Made by a program: the position numbers and the translations under genes. The notes below the pieces were generated by a model, which was not told where the DNA came from, searched no databases, and saw only the letters and a program-made list of their open reading frames with translations. From positions 124,001 to 188,000 of the forward strand of contig NZ_FOBG01000002.1 in NCBI RefSeq assembly GCF_900109645.1: a stretch of 64,000 nt of DNA, in the 5' to 3' direction. Positions within the stretch are counted from its first letter, which is position 1. The number at the start of each line of letters is the position of its first letter. Source of the DNA: Duganella sp. CF402 (GTDB lineage: Bacteria > Pseudomonadota > Gammaproteobacteria > Burkholderiales > Burkholderiaceae_D). Shown piece by piece: positions 17,975-25,706 of this stretch.

Positions 17975-18751
17975 TTAGGAAAGTTTAAAATTCAGTGGAA
18001 CCTTGACCCAGCCGTCAATCGGCGTCTGGCCACGTTTGGCGGGATCGAAAGTCCACGCGGTCACCGCCTTGATGGCGGCATCGTCGAGGATCTTGTGGCC
18101 GCTGGTTTTATCGACGGTCACGCTCTCCGGCTTGCCGGTGGCGAGCACGCGTACTTTCAGGATCACCTGCCCTTGCAGGCCACGATCCTGCGCCAGCGCC
18201 GGATAATCAGGCGCCGGGTTGTTGCGATAGCCGGCGAAACCGCGCGGCTCGGTCACCGGCTCCGGCGCTGGCGGTGGCGGCACCGGAGCGGCAGCCACCG
18301 GCGCCGGCGGCGCGGCCTGCGCCACCTGTACCGTGTTCTCGCTCGGCACACCGTCGTCGACCGGCGCCTGCTGCACCACCGGTACTTGCGGCGCGGCGCG
18401 CGGCGGCGCCACCTTGGCTACCTGCGGCTGCACCTTCGGCGGTTCCGGAGGTGGCGGCGGTGGCGGAGCGAATTCAATCGCCAGCGGTTCCGGCGCCTTC
18501 GGCGGCAACGCTTCGATCTGGCCACCCTGATGCAAGGCGACCCACACGCCGGCGTGCAGCACGAAGGCCACGCCGAACAAGGCGGCGATACCGCGCTTAT
18601 TGCCGCGCTGGGCGACATTGCCGACGTGCGCAGCCACGCTGGCCGGCGCCGCCGCTTCCACAACCGTCAGGTGCGACACCGGCCGCGCCTGACGCCGGAC
18701 GGCAGCACGGCGTGGTGAATAGTTGATGCTCTCAAAAGTCAGTGCAGTCAT
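17975..18751 (-). CDS. tonB: TonB energy transducer
   Basis: Spans the periplasm and transmits proton-motive force to outer-membrane receptors. 258 residues: membrane anchor GIAALFGVAFVLHAGVWVAL (about residues 54-73), Pro-rich periplasmic linker (about 95-165), C-terminal TonB domain (NPAPDYPALAQDRGLQGQVI ... AIKAVTAWTFDPAKRG). First gene of a six-gene minus-strand operon behind a sigma-54-like promoter. Two TonB-dependent receptors lie close by and are probable partners. Confidence 0.95.
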   Translation of the reverse strand: MTALTFESINYSPRRAAVRRQARPVSHLTVVEAAAPASVAAHVGNVAQRGNKRGIAALFGVAFVLHAGVWVALHQGGQIEALPPKAPEPLAIEFAPPPPPPPEPPKVQPQVAKVAPPRAAPQVPVVQQAPVDDGVPSENTVQVAQAAPPAPVAAAPVPPPPAPEPVTEPRGFAGYRNNPAPDYPALAQDRGLQGQVILKVRVLATGKPESVTVDKTSGHKILDDAAIKAVTAWTFDPAKRGQTPIDGWVKVPLNFKLS

Positions 18752-18787
18752 GATGCGCCCTTTCCCTGTTAGTCCTGCTAGTCCTTG

Positions 18788-18803
18788 AGCAGTTTCTGTG
18801 CCC
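18788..18803 (-). promoter_or_regulatory. Sigma-54 (-24/-12) promoter of the tonB operon
   Basis: Minus strand reads GGGCACA-GAAA-CTGCT, against the consensus TGGCACR-N4-TTGCW. The invariant GG and GC are ten bases apart as required. The -12 GC is 37 bases before the tonB ATG, giving a leader of about 25 bases with AGGGAAAGG as ribosome site. Weakest of the five sites found here (two mismatches) but it has the same operator at the same distance as the rhodanese promoter. Confidence 0.65.
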
Positions 18804-18855
18804 GGACCTAAGTGACTGATTTCATTAGTACCAGTGTTGCAGCAGCCGTAAAATC

Positions 18856-18874
18856 TGCTGCATCAGCAACAGCA
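18856..18874. promoter_or_regulatory. Operator TGCTG-N9-CAGCA upstream of the tonB operon
   Basis: Inverted repeat TGCTG-N9-CAGCA, 52 bases from the -24 element. The same repeat with the same nine-base spacer lies upstream of the other sigma-54 promoters in this block, so it is a probable activator-binding site (upstream activating sequence). Confidence 0.6.
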
Positions 18875-18890
18875 GATCAGCAGAACTGCC

Positions 18891-19592
18891 TCAATACGTG
18901 CCGCTGGCGAAATACACCGCCGCCGCAGCTGCCGCCAGCGACAGCACCAGCGCCGGCCAGCTGCCCTTACGCGCCGAAACACCGGCGCGCACTTCCTTCC
19001 AGCCCGTGACCATCGGCTTGACCAGGTTGTCCTTCTTCAGCAGCAGATAGGCAGCGATGGCCAGCACGTGCAGCGCCAGCAAGGCAAACAGCAGGTACAC
19101 CAGCTTCTGGTGCCAGCCGGTGAGGCGTAGGGATGTGGTTTCCTCCACCAGCGCCGCCAGCGGGCCAGTGAAGGAAATCTCGTCGGTTCCGAACAAGCCA
19201 GTTCCCGCCTGCGCCGCCAGCAATGCCAGCAAGGCGAACACCGACAAGGCGCCGAGCGGATTGTGGCCGTGGCCTTTCCAGCGCCCACGCAGATAAGCGC
19301 GCAGCGTGGACGGCGTCGGCGCAAAGCTGATGAAGCGCGCATGCGTCGCGCCCACCACGCCCCACACCAGACGGAACGCCACCAGCCCGACGATCGCCAG
19401 GCCGGCCTTGCCGTGCACCGCCATCCAGTCGCCGCCGATCTCGCCGCTGATGATGGCGACGGTGACCGCCGCCACCAGCGACCAGTGGAAAATCCGCGTC
19501 GGCAGGTCCCATACCAGGATGCGCTTACGCTGCGGCGCAACTACTTCTTCATGGGCCGGCGCAAACTGTTTGAGGGCGGCACGCTTGTTCAT
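18891..19592 (-). CDS. Cytochrome b561-type membrane protein
   Basis: Di-haem b membrane electron carrier, 233 residues with about five membrane helices. Candidate haem ligands: His in LVWDLPTRIFHWSLVA, VHGKAGLAIVG, GWHQKLVYLLFALLALHVLA. A short charged N-terminus precedes the first helix. It probably takes electrons from quinol and passes them to periplasmic c-type cytochromes. Eight bases downstream of the rhodanese gene, in the same transcript, and located beside the tonB operon and the cytochrome-rich operon. Confidence 0.88.
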   Translation of the reverse strand: MNKRAALKQFAPAHEEVVAPQRKRILVWDLPTRIFHWSLVAAVTVAIISGEIGGDWMAVHGKAGLAIVGLVAFRLVWGVVGATHARFISFAPTPSTLRAYLRGRWKGHGHNPLGALSVFALLALLAAQAGTGLFGTDEISFTGPLAALVEETTSLRLTGWHQKLVYLLFALLALHVLAIAAYLLLKKDNLVKPMVTGWKEVRAGVSARKGSWPALVLSLAAAAAAVYFASGTY

Positions 19593-19600
19593 ATGGCCTC

Positions 19601-20044
19601 TCAGTTCTGGCCTGCGGCTGCCACCGCCTTGACTGGCGCCGCGATGCGTACGATCTTGCCGCCCTGCGCTTCATAGTCTTCCGAGCCGGCGGCGCCAGCC
19701 ACCTTGAAGCCTTTGGAGGTCAGCAGGTCGCCGATGGCGCCGGCGCGATGCGCGTGATTGGAAACGGTGACGATCACGCGGTCTTTAGGAATATAGGCCA
19801 AGCGGTTTTCCACATCCTTGGCCTGAATGTTGAGGAACACCGGGAAGCTGCCCTTGGCCGCCACTTCGTCCGGACGGCGTACGTCCAGCACCACCAGTTT
19901 TTCCGGTGCCGCCAGCAAGGCGTCGACTTCGGCGCGTTCCAGCTGCTTGGTTTTGTAAGTCCAGGGCTGCGGTTGTTGCTGCGCCCACGCCGATACGCTG
20001 GAGACCAGGGCCAATGCCAGCACTGCGGTTTTCAGTTTGCTCAT
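19601..20044 (-). CDS. Exported rhodanese-like protein
   Basis: 147 residues from ATG 20044, chosen because MSKLKTAVLALALVSSVSAWA is a clean signal peptide; an in-frame ATG at 20053 is an alternative. The rhodanese fold is recognisable (VVLDVRRPDEVAAKGSFPVF, DRVIVTVSNHAHRAGAIGDL), but the catalytic-loop position that normally carries Cys in C(S/R)xGxR reads SNHAHRA, so sulfurtransferase activity is doubtful. It may instead bind a ligand in the periplasm. Led by a near-perfect sigma-54 promoter and co-transcribed with the cytochrome b gene. Confidence 0.85.
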   Translation of the reverse strand: MSKLKTAVLALALVSSVSAWAQQQPQPWTYKTKQLERAEVDALLAAPEKLVVLDVRRPDEVAAKGSFPVFLNIQAKDVENRLAYIPKDRVIVTVSNHAHRAGAIGDLLTSKGFKVAGAAGSEDYEAQGGKIVRIAAPVKAVAAAGQN

Positions 20045-20091
20045 GATGTACATCTTTCGTAGTGATTGAGAAAAGCCTCGATCACCACGTC

Positions 20092-20107
20092 TGCAACTAT
20101 CGTGCCA
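20092..20107 (-). promoter_or_regulatory. Sigma-54 promoter of the rhodanese/cytochrome b pair
   Basis: Minus strand reads TGGCACG-ATAG-TTGCA, an exact match to TGGCAYR-N4-TTGCW. The -12 GC is about 48 bases before the ATG at 20044, leaving a normal leader. Confidence 0.85.
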
Positions 20108-20159
20108 CGGAAAGAAGCCCCGGATTTACTGGCTTCCTGCGACTCCGTGCGATGCCAAA

Positions 20160-20178
20160 TGCTGCACTGCGGTCAGCA
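20160..20178. promoter_or_regulatory. Shared operator TGCTG-N9-CAGCA between divergent sigma-54 promoters
   Basis: Lies 52 bases upstream of the rhodanese -24 element (identical to the tonB case) and 119 bases upstream of the first receptor's -24 element, so one site could serve both. A second, half-degenerate copy TGCTG-N9-CACCC is at 20192-20210. Confidence 0.65.
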
Positions 20179-20264
20179 CTTGAAACAGAACTGCTGCGAT
20201 TTCAACACCCGTGCAAAACGTCGCAGCCAACATGAAACCAGTTGCAACGCCCGCCGTTGCTGGC

Positions 20265-20296
20265 GCATAAGCTTATGCCGCCTTGCAGCCTGCAAG
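20265..20296. promoter_or_regulatory. Two perfect palindromes just upstream of the receptor promoter
   Basis: GCATAAGCTTATGC (20265-20278) and CTTGCAG-C-CTGCAAG (20282-20296) stand immediately before the -24 element of the first receptor. They do not match TGCTG-N9-CAGCA, so they may bind a second regulator or mark a repressor site overlapping the promoter. Confidence 0.45.
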
Positions 20297-20297
20297 A

Positions 20298-20313
20298 TGG
20301 CATGCTCCTTGCG
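20298..20313 (+). promoter_or_regulatory. Sigma-54 promoter of the first TonB-dependent receptor
   Basis: TGGCATG-CTCC-TTGCG, one mismatch to TGGCAYR-N4-TTGCW, correct GG-N10-GC spacing. The receptor ATG is 46 bases after the -12 GC with AGGAG as ribosome site. Confidence 0.8.
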
Positions 20314-20357
20314 GAATAGAGCTCACTACCACACCACCCACTCAGGAGAATAACGTA

Positions 20358-23171
20358 ATGAGCAAAACGCAGAAGGCCTTATCCCGACAGCATTTCCGAG
20401 CGGCGCCGCTCACCGCCGCCGTCGCTGCGGCGCTGGCGCTGATGTCCGGGGCAGCATTGGCGGCCGACGCACCGAGCGTCGCCGACCTGCAGGCCGAAAT
20501 CGCGCGTGTGCTGGCCGAAAACGCCCGCTTGAAACAAGCCCTTGCCGCGCAAGGCGGCGCTGCCGCCACGCCGGCGCCGGAACCTGCCAGCGCGCCAGTC
20601 GCCGCTGCACCCGCAGCCGAAGAAGAACCGCAAGCACTGGGGGCCATCACCGTGCGCGGCAAAAAGAAAATCGAACTGCTGAAAGACGTGCCGTTGTCGG
20701 TCTCCGTGGTCACCGGCGCGGAGCTGGACCGCGAGCTGGCGCAAGACCTGAGCGCAATCACCAAGCGCAGCGCCGGCATCCAGTTCAACCAGAACAACAC
20801 GCGCGGCGCCTCGCTGTCGGTACGCGGCCTGGGCAAGCGCTCCTTCACCGAAACGCAGGACCCAAGCGTCGGCATGGTGGTGGACGGCGTGGCATACGGC
20901 CTGTCGCAACTGGCCAACTTCGATTTCTATGACGTCGACAGCGTCGACGTGGTACGCGGCCCGCAAGGCACGCTGGGCGGCAAAGGCGCCAGCTCCGGCG
21001 TGGTCAGCGTGAACACCAAGCGTCCGTCGTTCTACCCAAGCGCCGACTACCAGGTGACCTACGGCCAGCGCGACACGCTGATTGCCAAGGCCAACCTGGG
21101 TGGCCCTATCATCGACGACCTGCTGGCCTGGCGCGGCTCCTTCGTGGTGGACCGCAGCCGCGGCTATTACACCAACAACTTCGACACCAACTACAGCCTG
21201 TATAACAAGAACCGTGTCAGCGGCCGCACGCAATTCCTGTTCACGCCGAGCGCCGACTTCAACGCGCGCGTCAGCTTCGACCTCGAACCGCACGCGCCGC
21301 AAGTGCAGAACGGCCTGACCTTCTACAAGAACCAGCCGGAACGCTTCGCCGACGGTTCGCTCACCGATGCCAGCGGCACCACCACGCGCGCCAAGCTGAC
21401 CGGCTTCACCAACGCCGCCGGCGTCTACACCGCTGGCCGCGCATGGTTCGCAGGCCGCGACTTTAACGGCAAGCCCTACACCTACGATGCCAACTACATC
21501 GGTGACAACAACATCAACTTCAACGAGAACCAGGGCCAGACGGTACACAACAAGGGCGGCCAGATCGACCTGACCTGGAACCTCGCCAACCACACGCTGA
21601 CCTCCGTCACCGCCAACCGCAAATACAGCTTCGACGCCCACAACGACGAAGGCACGCCGTTCGACATCAACCGCAATGGCGGCGGCGGTGTCGATTACAA
21701 ACAAATCAGCCAGGAGTTCAAGCTGAAAAACAAGCCGGGTGGCGCAGTCGACTACGTGGCCGGCCTGTACTACCTGAAGACCGAGGACGATATCCAGTCC
21801 AAGACCGGCTGGGGCTCTGACGCCGGCGCATGGTTCGCCACCACCGCGCAGTACAACACGCTGGACCGCAACGCCGGCGTCAATCGCGGCGCCGGACTGG
21901 CGCTGTTGAAGGATGTGCTGGACGACAGCATCGTCAAAGGCGACACGGTGGTCCATACCAAGAGCTCCGCCATCTACGGCAACGCCACCTGGCATACCAC
22001 CGACCAGCTTAGCCTGAACGGCGGCCTGCGCCTCACGCACGAAGACCGCAACACCACCGATACCCGTTTCCTGACCGCCTATGGCGCCGGTGCGGCGCTC
22101 AACCCGGTATCGGTGCGCGGCGTGGCGCTGGGCGGTTTCAACTCCACCAGTACCGGCGCCCTCGCCGCCGGCAATACGGCGGCGCAAACCGCGCTGGCCG
22201 ACGCGGTGGCGGCGCGCTACTTCGGCGCCGCCTCCTACAGCGCACTGACCACCGCGCAGCTGGCGCAAGTGGCGGCGGCCAAGGCGCTGCGCGCAGGCCA
22301 GATCGGTCAACTCATCAGCGGCATCACCAGCCGCTATAACGACAACCTGTGGACCAGCACCCTGGGGCCGAGCTACCGCTTCAGCGACAACATCACTGGC
22401 TACGCCAGCTGGCAGCACGGCGAGAAGTCCGGCTCCGCGCTCAACGTCAACGGCCTGTCGGCCAATGTGCGTCCCGAGAAGACCAACGCCTTCGAGCTCG
22501 GTCTGAAGTCGACGGTGCTGAACAACACACTGGTGCTCAACGCCGACATCTACCAGATGAATATCCGCGACTATCAGTCGACCGTGCGCGTAGTGGACGA
22601 ATTCACCACCCAGACCAACATCGCCAACGGCCAGGCCAACCCTATCGCCTACGTCACGGCGCAAGGCAACGTGCCCAAGGCGCGCGCACGCGGGCTGGAG
22701 CTGGATGCGGTGTACAGCGGCATCCAGAACCTCAGCATCCGCGTCGCCGCCGCCTACACGGATGCGCGCTACATCAGCTTCGCGCAGGCCGCCAAGCCGG
22801 ACGAACTGGCCTACCTGCCAGGCGCCTACATCGACCAGAGCGGCCTGCAGCTACCGGGCGTGGCCAAGTGGACCGGCAACGTCGGCGCCGAGTACCGCGC
22901 GCCGGTGTGGGGCGACAAGCAGTTCCACACCAGCTTCAACACCGCCTTCACCAGCCGCTATAACAACACCGACACGCTGTCGTCCTACGGCGTAGTGCCG
23001 GGTAACACGGTGACCGACTTCGCCATCGGCCTGGGTTTCAAGGGCGGCTTCGACGTCAGCCTGATCGTGAAAAACCTGACCGACAACCGCAAGCACGAAC
23101 CGGCATGGGTCAGCTACTCGCCGAATCCGTACCCGCGCTGGTACGGCCTGACCTTCAGCGGCAAGTTGTAG
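20358..23171 (+). CDS. TonB-dependent receptor with N-terminal coiled-coil segment
   Basis: Outer-membrane gated beta-barrel importer, 937 residues from ATG 20358 (AGGAG ten bases upstream). After the signal peptide (ending ALAADA) comes a predicted helix/coiled coil LQAEIARVLAENARLKQALAA, then an Ala/Pro linker, then the plug (ITVRGKKKIELLKDVPLSVS; SVGMVVDGVAYG; VDVVRGPQGTLGGKG) and the barrel ending FSGKL. Substrate unknown. The coiled coil is unusual for these receptors and recurs in the paralogue at 31470-34172. Behind a sigma-54 promoter. Confidence 0.93.
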   Translation: MSKTQKALSRQHFRAAPLTAAVAAALALMSGAALAADAPSVADLQAEIARVLAENARLKQALAAQGGAAATPAPEPASAPVAAAPAAEEEPQALGAITVRGKKKIELLKDVPLSVSVVTGAELDRELAQDLSAITKRSAGIQFNQNNTRGASLSVRGLGKRSFTETQDPSVGMVVDGVAYGLSQLANFDFYDVDSVDVVRGPQGTLGGKGASSGVVSVNTKRPSFYPSADYQVTYGQRDTLIAKANLGGPIIDDLLAWRGSFVVDRSRGYYTNNFDTNYSLYNKNRVSGRTQFLFTPSADFNARVSFDLEPHAPQVQNGLTFYKNQPERFADGSLTDASGTTTRAKLTGFTNAAGVYTAGRAWFAGRDFNGKPYTYDANYIGDNNINFNENQGQTVHNKGGQIDLTWNLANHTLTSVTANRKYSFDAHNDEGTPFDINRNGGGGVDYKQISQEFKLKNKPGGAVDYVAGLYYLKTEDDIQSKTGWGSDAGAWFATTAQYNTLDRNAGVNRGAGLALLKDVLDDSIVKGDTVVHTKSSAIYGNATWHTTDQLSLNGGLRLTHEDRNTTDTRFLTAYGAGAALNPVSVRGVALGGFNSTSTGALAAGNTAAQTALADAVAARYFGAASYSALTTAQLAQVAAAKALRAGQIGQLISGITSRYNDNLWTSTLGPSYRFSDNITGYASWQHGEKSGSALNVNGLSANVRPEKTNAFELGLKSTVLNNTLVLNADIYQMNIRDYQSTVRVVDEFTTQTNIANGQANPIAYVTAQGNVPKARARGLELDAVYSGIQNLSIRVAAAYTDARYISFAQAAKPDELAYLPGAYIDQSGLQLPGVAKWTGNVGAEYRAPVWGDKQFHTSFNTAFTSRYNNTDTLSSYGVVPGNTVTDFAIGLGFKGGFDVSLIVKNLTDNRKHEPAWVSYSPNPYPRWYGLTFSGKL

Positions 23172-23175
23172 GACG

Positions 23176-23194
23176 TGCTGCGTTTTTAACAGCA
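23176..23194. promoter_or_regulatory. Operator TGCTG-N9-CAGCA upstream of the exported-redox operon
   Basis: TGCTG-CGTTTTTAA-CAGCA, extendable to GTGCTG/CAGCAC. It stands 93 bases upstream of the -24 element, right after the receptor stop codon. It could also fold as a hairpin in the receptor transcript. Confidence 0.6.
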
Positions 23195-23211
23195 CCCCAG
23201 CGCACCCTGAC

Positions 23212-23242
23212 CGGGAGGCAGCAGCCCCGCCGCTGCCTCCCG
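23212..23242 (+). terminator. Hairpin after the first receptor gene
   Basis: Perfect 11-base stem CGGGAGGCAGC / GCTGCCTCCCG with a nine-base loop, 40 bases past the stop. No T-run follows, so it may act with Rho or as an mRNA 3' stabiliser. Confidence 0.55.
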
Positions 23243-23287
23243 CAGGAAAATCCATATAAATCAAGTACATGAAGTTTTTCCGGCGAC

Positions 23288-23303
23288 TGGCACGGTAGTT
23301 GCG
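23288..23303 (+). promoter_or_regulatory. Sigma-54 promoter of the nine-gene exported operon
   Basis: TGGCACG-GTAG-TTGCG, one mismatch to TGGCAYR-N4-TTGCW with correct spacing. The GTG start of the first gene follows 52 bases after the -12 GC. Confidence 0.85.
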
Positions 23304-23354
23304 AACAGATAGCCATCAACCTCACCAAGCCACGCATCTAGAAGGAGCAAGTCC

Positions 23355-25676
23355 GTGAACCAGCCTGTCATCAAGACGTTAGCGATCGCCGTGCTGCTGT
23401 GCTTTTCCGCAGCGCTGTCGGCGGCCAACGACGATAAACCCGCCGCAGATTCCAAACCGGCCGCCGCATCAGCCAAAGCCTGGGCCTACAGCACGCCGCA
23501 ACGCCCGGACGTACCGGTCGTCAAACAAAAAGCGTGGGTACGCACGCCGGTCGACGCCTTCGTGCTGGCCAAGCTGGAACAGAAAGGCCTGAAACCCTCG
23601 CCCGACGCCGACCGCGCCACCTACATCCGCCGCGCCACGCTCGACACCTGGGGCCTGATCCCGACGCCGGAAGAAGTGAAGGCCTTCGTCAACGACAAGT
23701 CGCCCGACGCCTATGAGAAGCTGGCCGACCGCCTGCTGTCGTCGCCGCACTACGGCGAACGCCAGGCGCGCCGCTGGCTGGACCTGGCGTGCTACGCCGA
23801 CAGCGCCGGCTTCCAGCAGGATGTGACGCGGCCGAACAACTTCCGCTACCGCGACTACGTCATCAACGCCTTCAACGGCGACAAGCCGTTCAATCGCTTC
23901 ATCCGCGAGCAGATCGCCGGCGACGAGATCTGGCCTGACAATCAGGACGCCCGCATCGCCACCGGCTTCCTGGCCGGCTATCCGGACAACCTGAACTCGC
24001 GCGACCTGGTCCAGCGTAAATACCAGATCGCCACCGACATGACCGACCTGGTAGGCGAGACCTTCCTGGCCGCCACCGTCGGCTGCGCGCGCTGCCACAA
24101 CCACAAGGCCGATAAGGTCAGCCAGAAGGAATACTTCCAGCTGCAGGCCTACTTCGCCAACACCAGCTTCGATGAAAAAGCGCCGGCCATCAAAGGTCCG
24201 GGCGAACTGGAATTCGAGAAGCAGCAGGCCGCGTACCGCGAAGCGACGAAGTCGATCCGCGATCAGCAGAAAGCCATCCTCGACACCGTGCGCACCGAGG
24301 GCGTCAAGTACCACAAGGAGCGCTACCTGACCGACAGCCGCGAGGCCATCTTCAAGCCGGAGTCCGAATGGACGCCGATGGACCGCTGGGTTAACTTCCG
24401 CCTGAAGTCCGTCAGCAGCGAGCAGGATGTGGTGCAGTACCTGCGCATCACCGCCGAGGAAAAGGATGCGGCGGAATACAATCCGGCCAACGTCGAGAAG
24501 TGGAAGCAATACCAGAAGCTGACCGCCGAGCTGCGCAAGTTCGACAAGCTGCGCCCGACCAAGGGCAGCCTGACGCTGACCACCGCCACCGAGCTGGGTC
24601 ACGCCGATGCACCGGCGACCTACGTCCGCTTCGGCGGCGTGCATGAGCGTCCGACCGATGAAGTGCAACCAGCGCTGCCTGCGCTGTGGGCCGGCAGCGC
24701 AAGTAACACCAAGCTGGAAATCAAGCCAACCGCCACCTCCTCCGGCCGCCGCACCGCGCTGGCCGACTGGCTGGCCAGCGACAGCAATCCGCTGACCGCA
24801 CGCGTGTTCGTCAACCGCGTATGGAGCCAGTACTTCGCCAACGGCATCGTCAGCACCGTGGCCGACTTTGGTCGTGCAGGCCAGAAGCCGACCCACCCGG
24901 AACTGCTGGACTACCTGGCCACCGACTTTGTGAAGAACGGCTGGAGCGTGAAGAAGCTGCATCGCCAGATCCTGCTGTCGTCGGTGTATCGCCAGTCGTC
25001 CAACCAGCGTGACGATGTGCTGAAGGCCGATCCGGACAACAAGCTGCTGGCGGTCTATCCACGCAAACGCCTGGAAGCGGAAGCGATCCGCGACTCGCTG
25101 CTGGCCGCATCGGGCCAGCTGGTCGACAAAGTAGGCGGCCCTGCGGTATTCCCGCAAGTGCCGGGCAACTTCAACGCCGGCAACCTGTGGACCGCCTCCA
25201 CCGATCCGCAGGAGCAGAACCGCCGCAGCCTGTATGTGTTCGTACGCCGCAGCGTGCCTTACCCGCTGACGCAAAGCTTTGATCCGGCCGACCCATCGCA
25301 CGCCCACCACAAGCGGGACGTCACCACTACGCCGCTGCAAGCGCTCACGCTCTTCAACAGCGACGTGGTGTTCAACTGGTCGCAGGCACTGGCAGGCCGC
25401 GTGATCCGCGAAGCCGGCCAGGATGAAAACGCGCAGCTCACCCGCCTGTACGAAATCCTGTTCTCGCGCGCCCCGAACAAGAGCGAGAAGGCGGCGCTGA
25501 AGGACTTCCTGGATAAAGAGGAAAAAATCATCCAGGCCAAGAACGCCGACGGCAAGTTCGAGATCGCCGTGCCGGTGGGCGCGAAAGAGAAGCGCGTGAA
25601 TCCGATTCGCGCCGCCGCTTTCGTCGATCTGGTTCACGCGGTCGCCAACTCCAACGATTTCGCATATCGCTTCTAA
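23355..25676 (+). CDS. DUF1549/DUF1553 protein with a c-type haem motif
   Basis: 773 residues. The start is GTG at 23355, supported by AAGGAG seven bases upstream and a signal peptide (LAIAVLLCFSAALSAAND). DUF1549 occupies about 60-270 (TPVDAFVLAKLEQKGLKPSP, YGERQARRWLDLACYADS) and contains CARCH near residue 245, a likely haem c site. DUF1553 covers about 470-730 (RTALADWLASDSNPLTARVFVNRVW, HPELLDYLATDFV, RRSLYVFVRRSVPYPLTQSFD). These pairs are best known from Planctomycetes, usually beside DUF1501, and lack an established function. First gene of the operon. Confidence 0.9.
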   Translation: MNQPVIKTLAIAVLLCFSAALSAANDDKPAADSKPAAASAKAWAYSTPQRPDVPVVKQKAWVRTPVDAFVLAKLEQKGLKPSPDADRATYIRRATLDTWGLIPTPEEVKAFVNDKSPDAYEKLADRLLSSPHYGERQARRWLDLACYADSAGFQQDVTRPNNFRYRDYVINAFNGDKPFNRFIREQIAGDEIWPDNQDARIATGFLAGYPDNLNSRDLVQRKYQIATDMTDLVGETFLAATVGCARCHNHKADKVSQKEYFQLQAYFANTSFDEKAPAIKGPGELEFEKQQAAYREATKSIRDQQKAILDTVRTEGVKYHKERYLTDSREAIFKPESEWTPMDRWVNFRLKSVSSEQDVVQYLRITAEEKDAAEYNPANVEKWKQYQKLTAELRKFDKLRPTKGSLTLTTATELGHADAPATYVRFGGVHERPTDEVQPALPALWAGSASNTKLEIKPTATSSGRRTALADWLASDSNPLTARVFVNRVWSQYFANGIVSTVADFGRAGQKPTHPELLDYLATDFVKNGWSVKKLHRQILLSSVYRQSSNQRDDVLKADPDNKLLAVYPRKRLEAEAIRDSLLAASGQLVDKVGGPAVFPQVPGNFNAGNLWTASTDPQEQNRRSLYVFVRRSVPYPLTQSFDPADPSHAHHKRDVTTTPLQALTLFNSDVVFNWSQALAGRVIREAGQDENAQLTRLYEILFSRAPNKSEKAALKDFLDKEEKIIQAKNADGKFEIAVPVGAKEKRVNPIRAAAFVDLVHAVANSNDFAYRF

Positions 25677-25706
25677 CTACAACACTTAACAAAGAAGGAC
25701 AGCACC

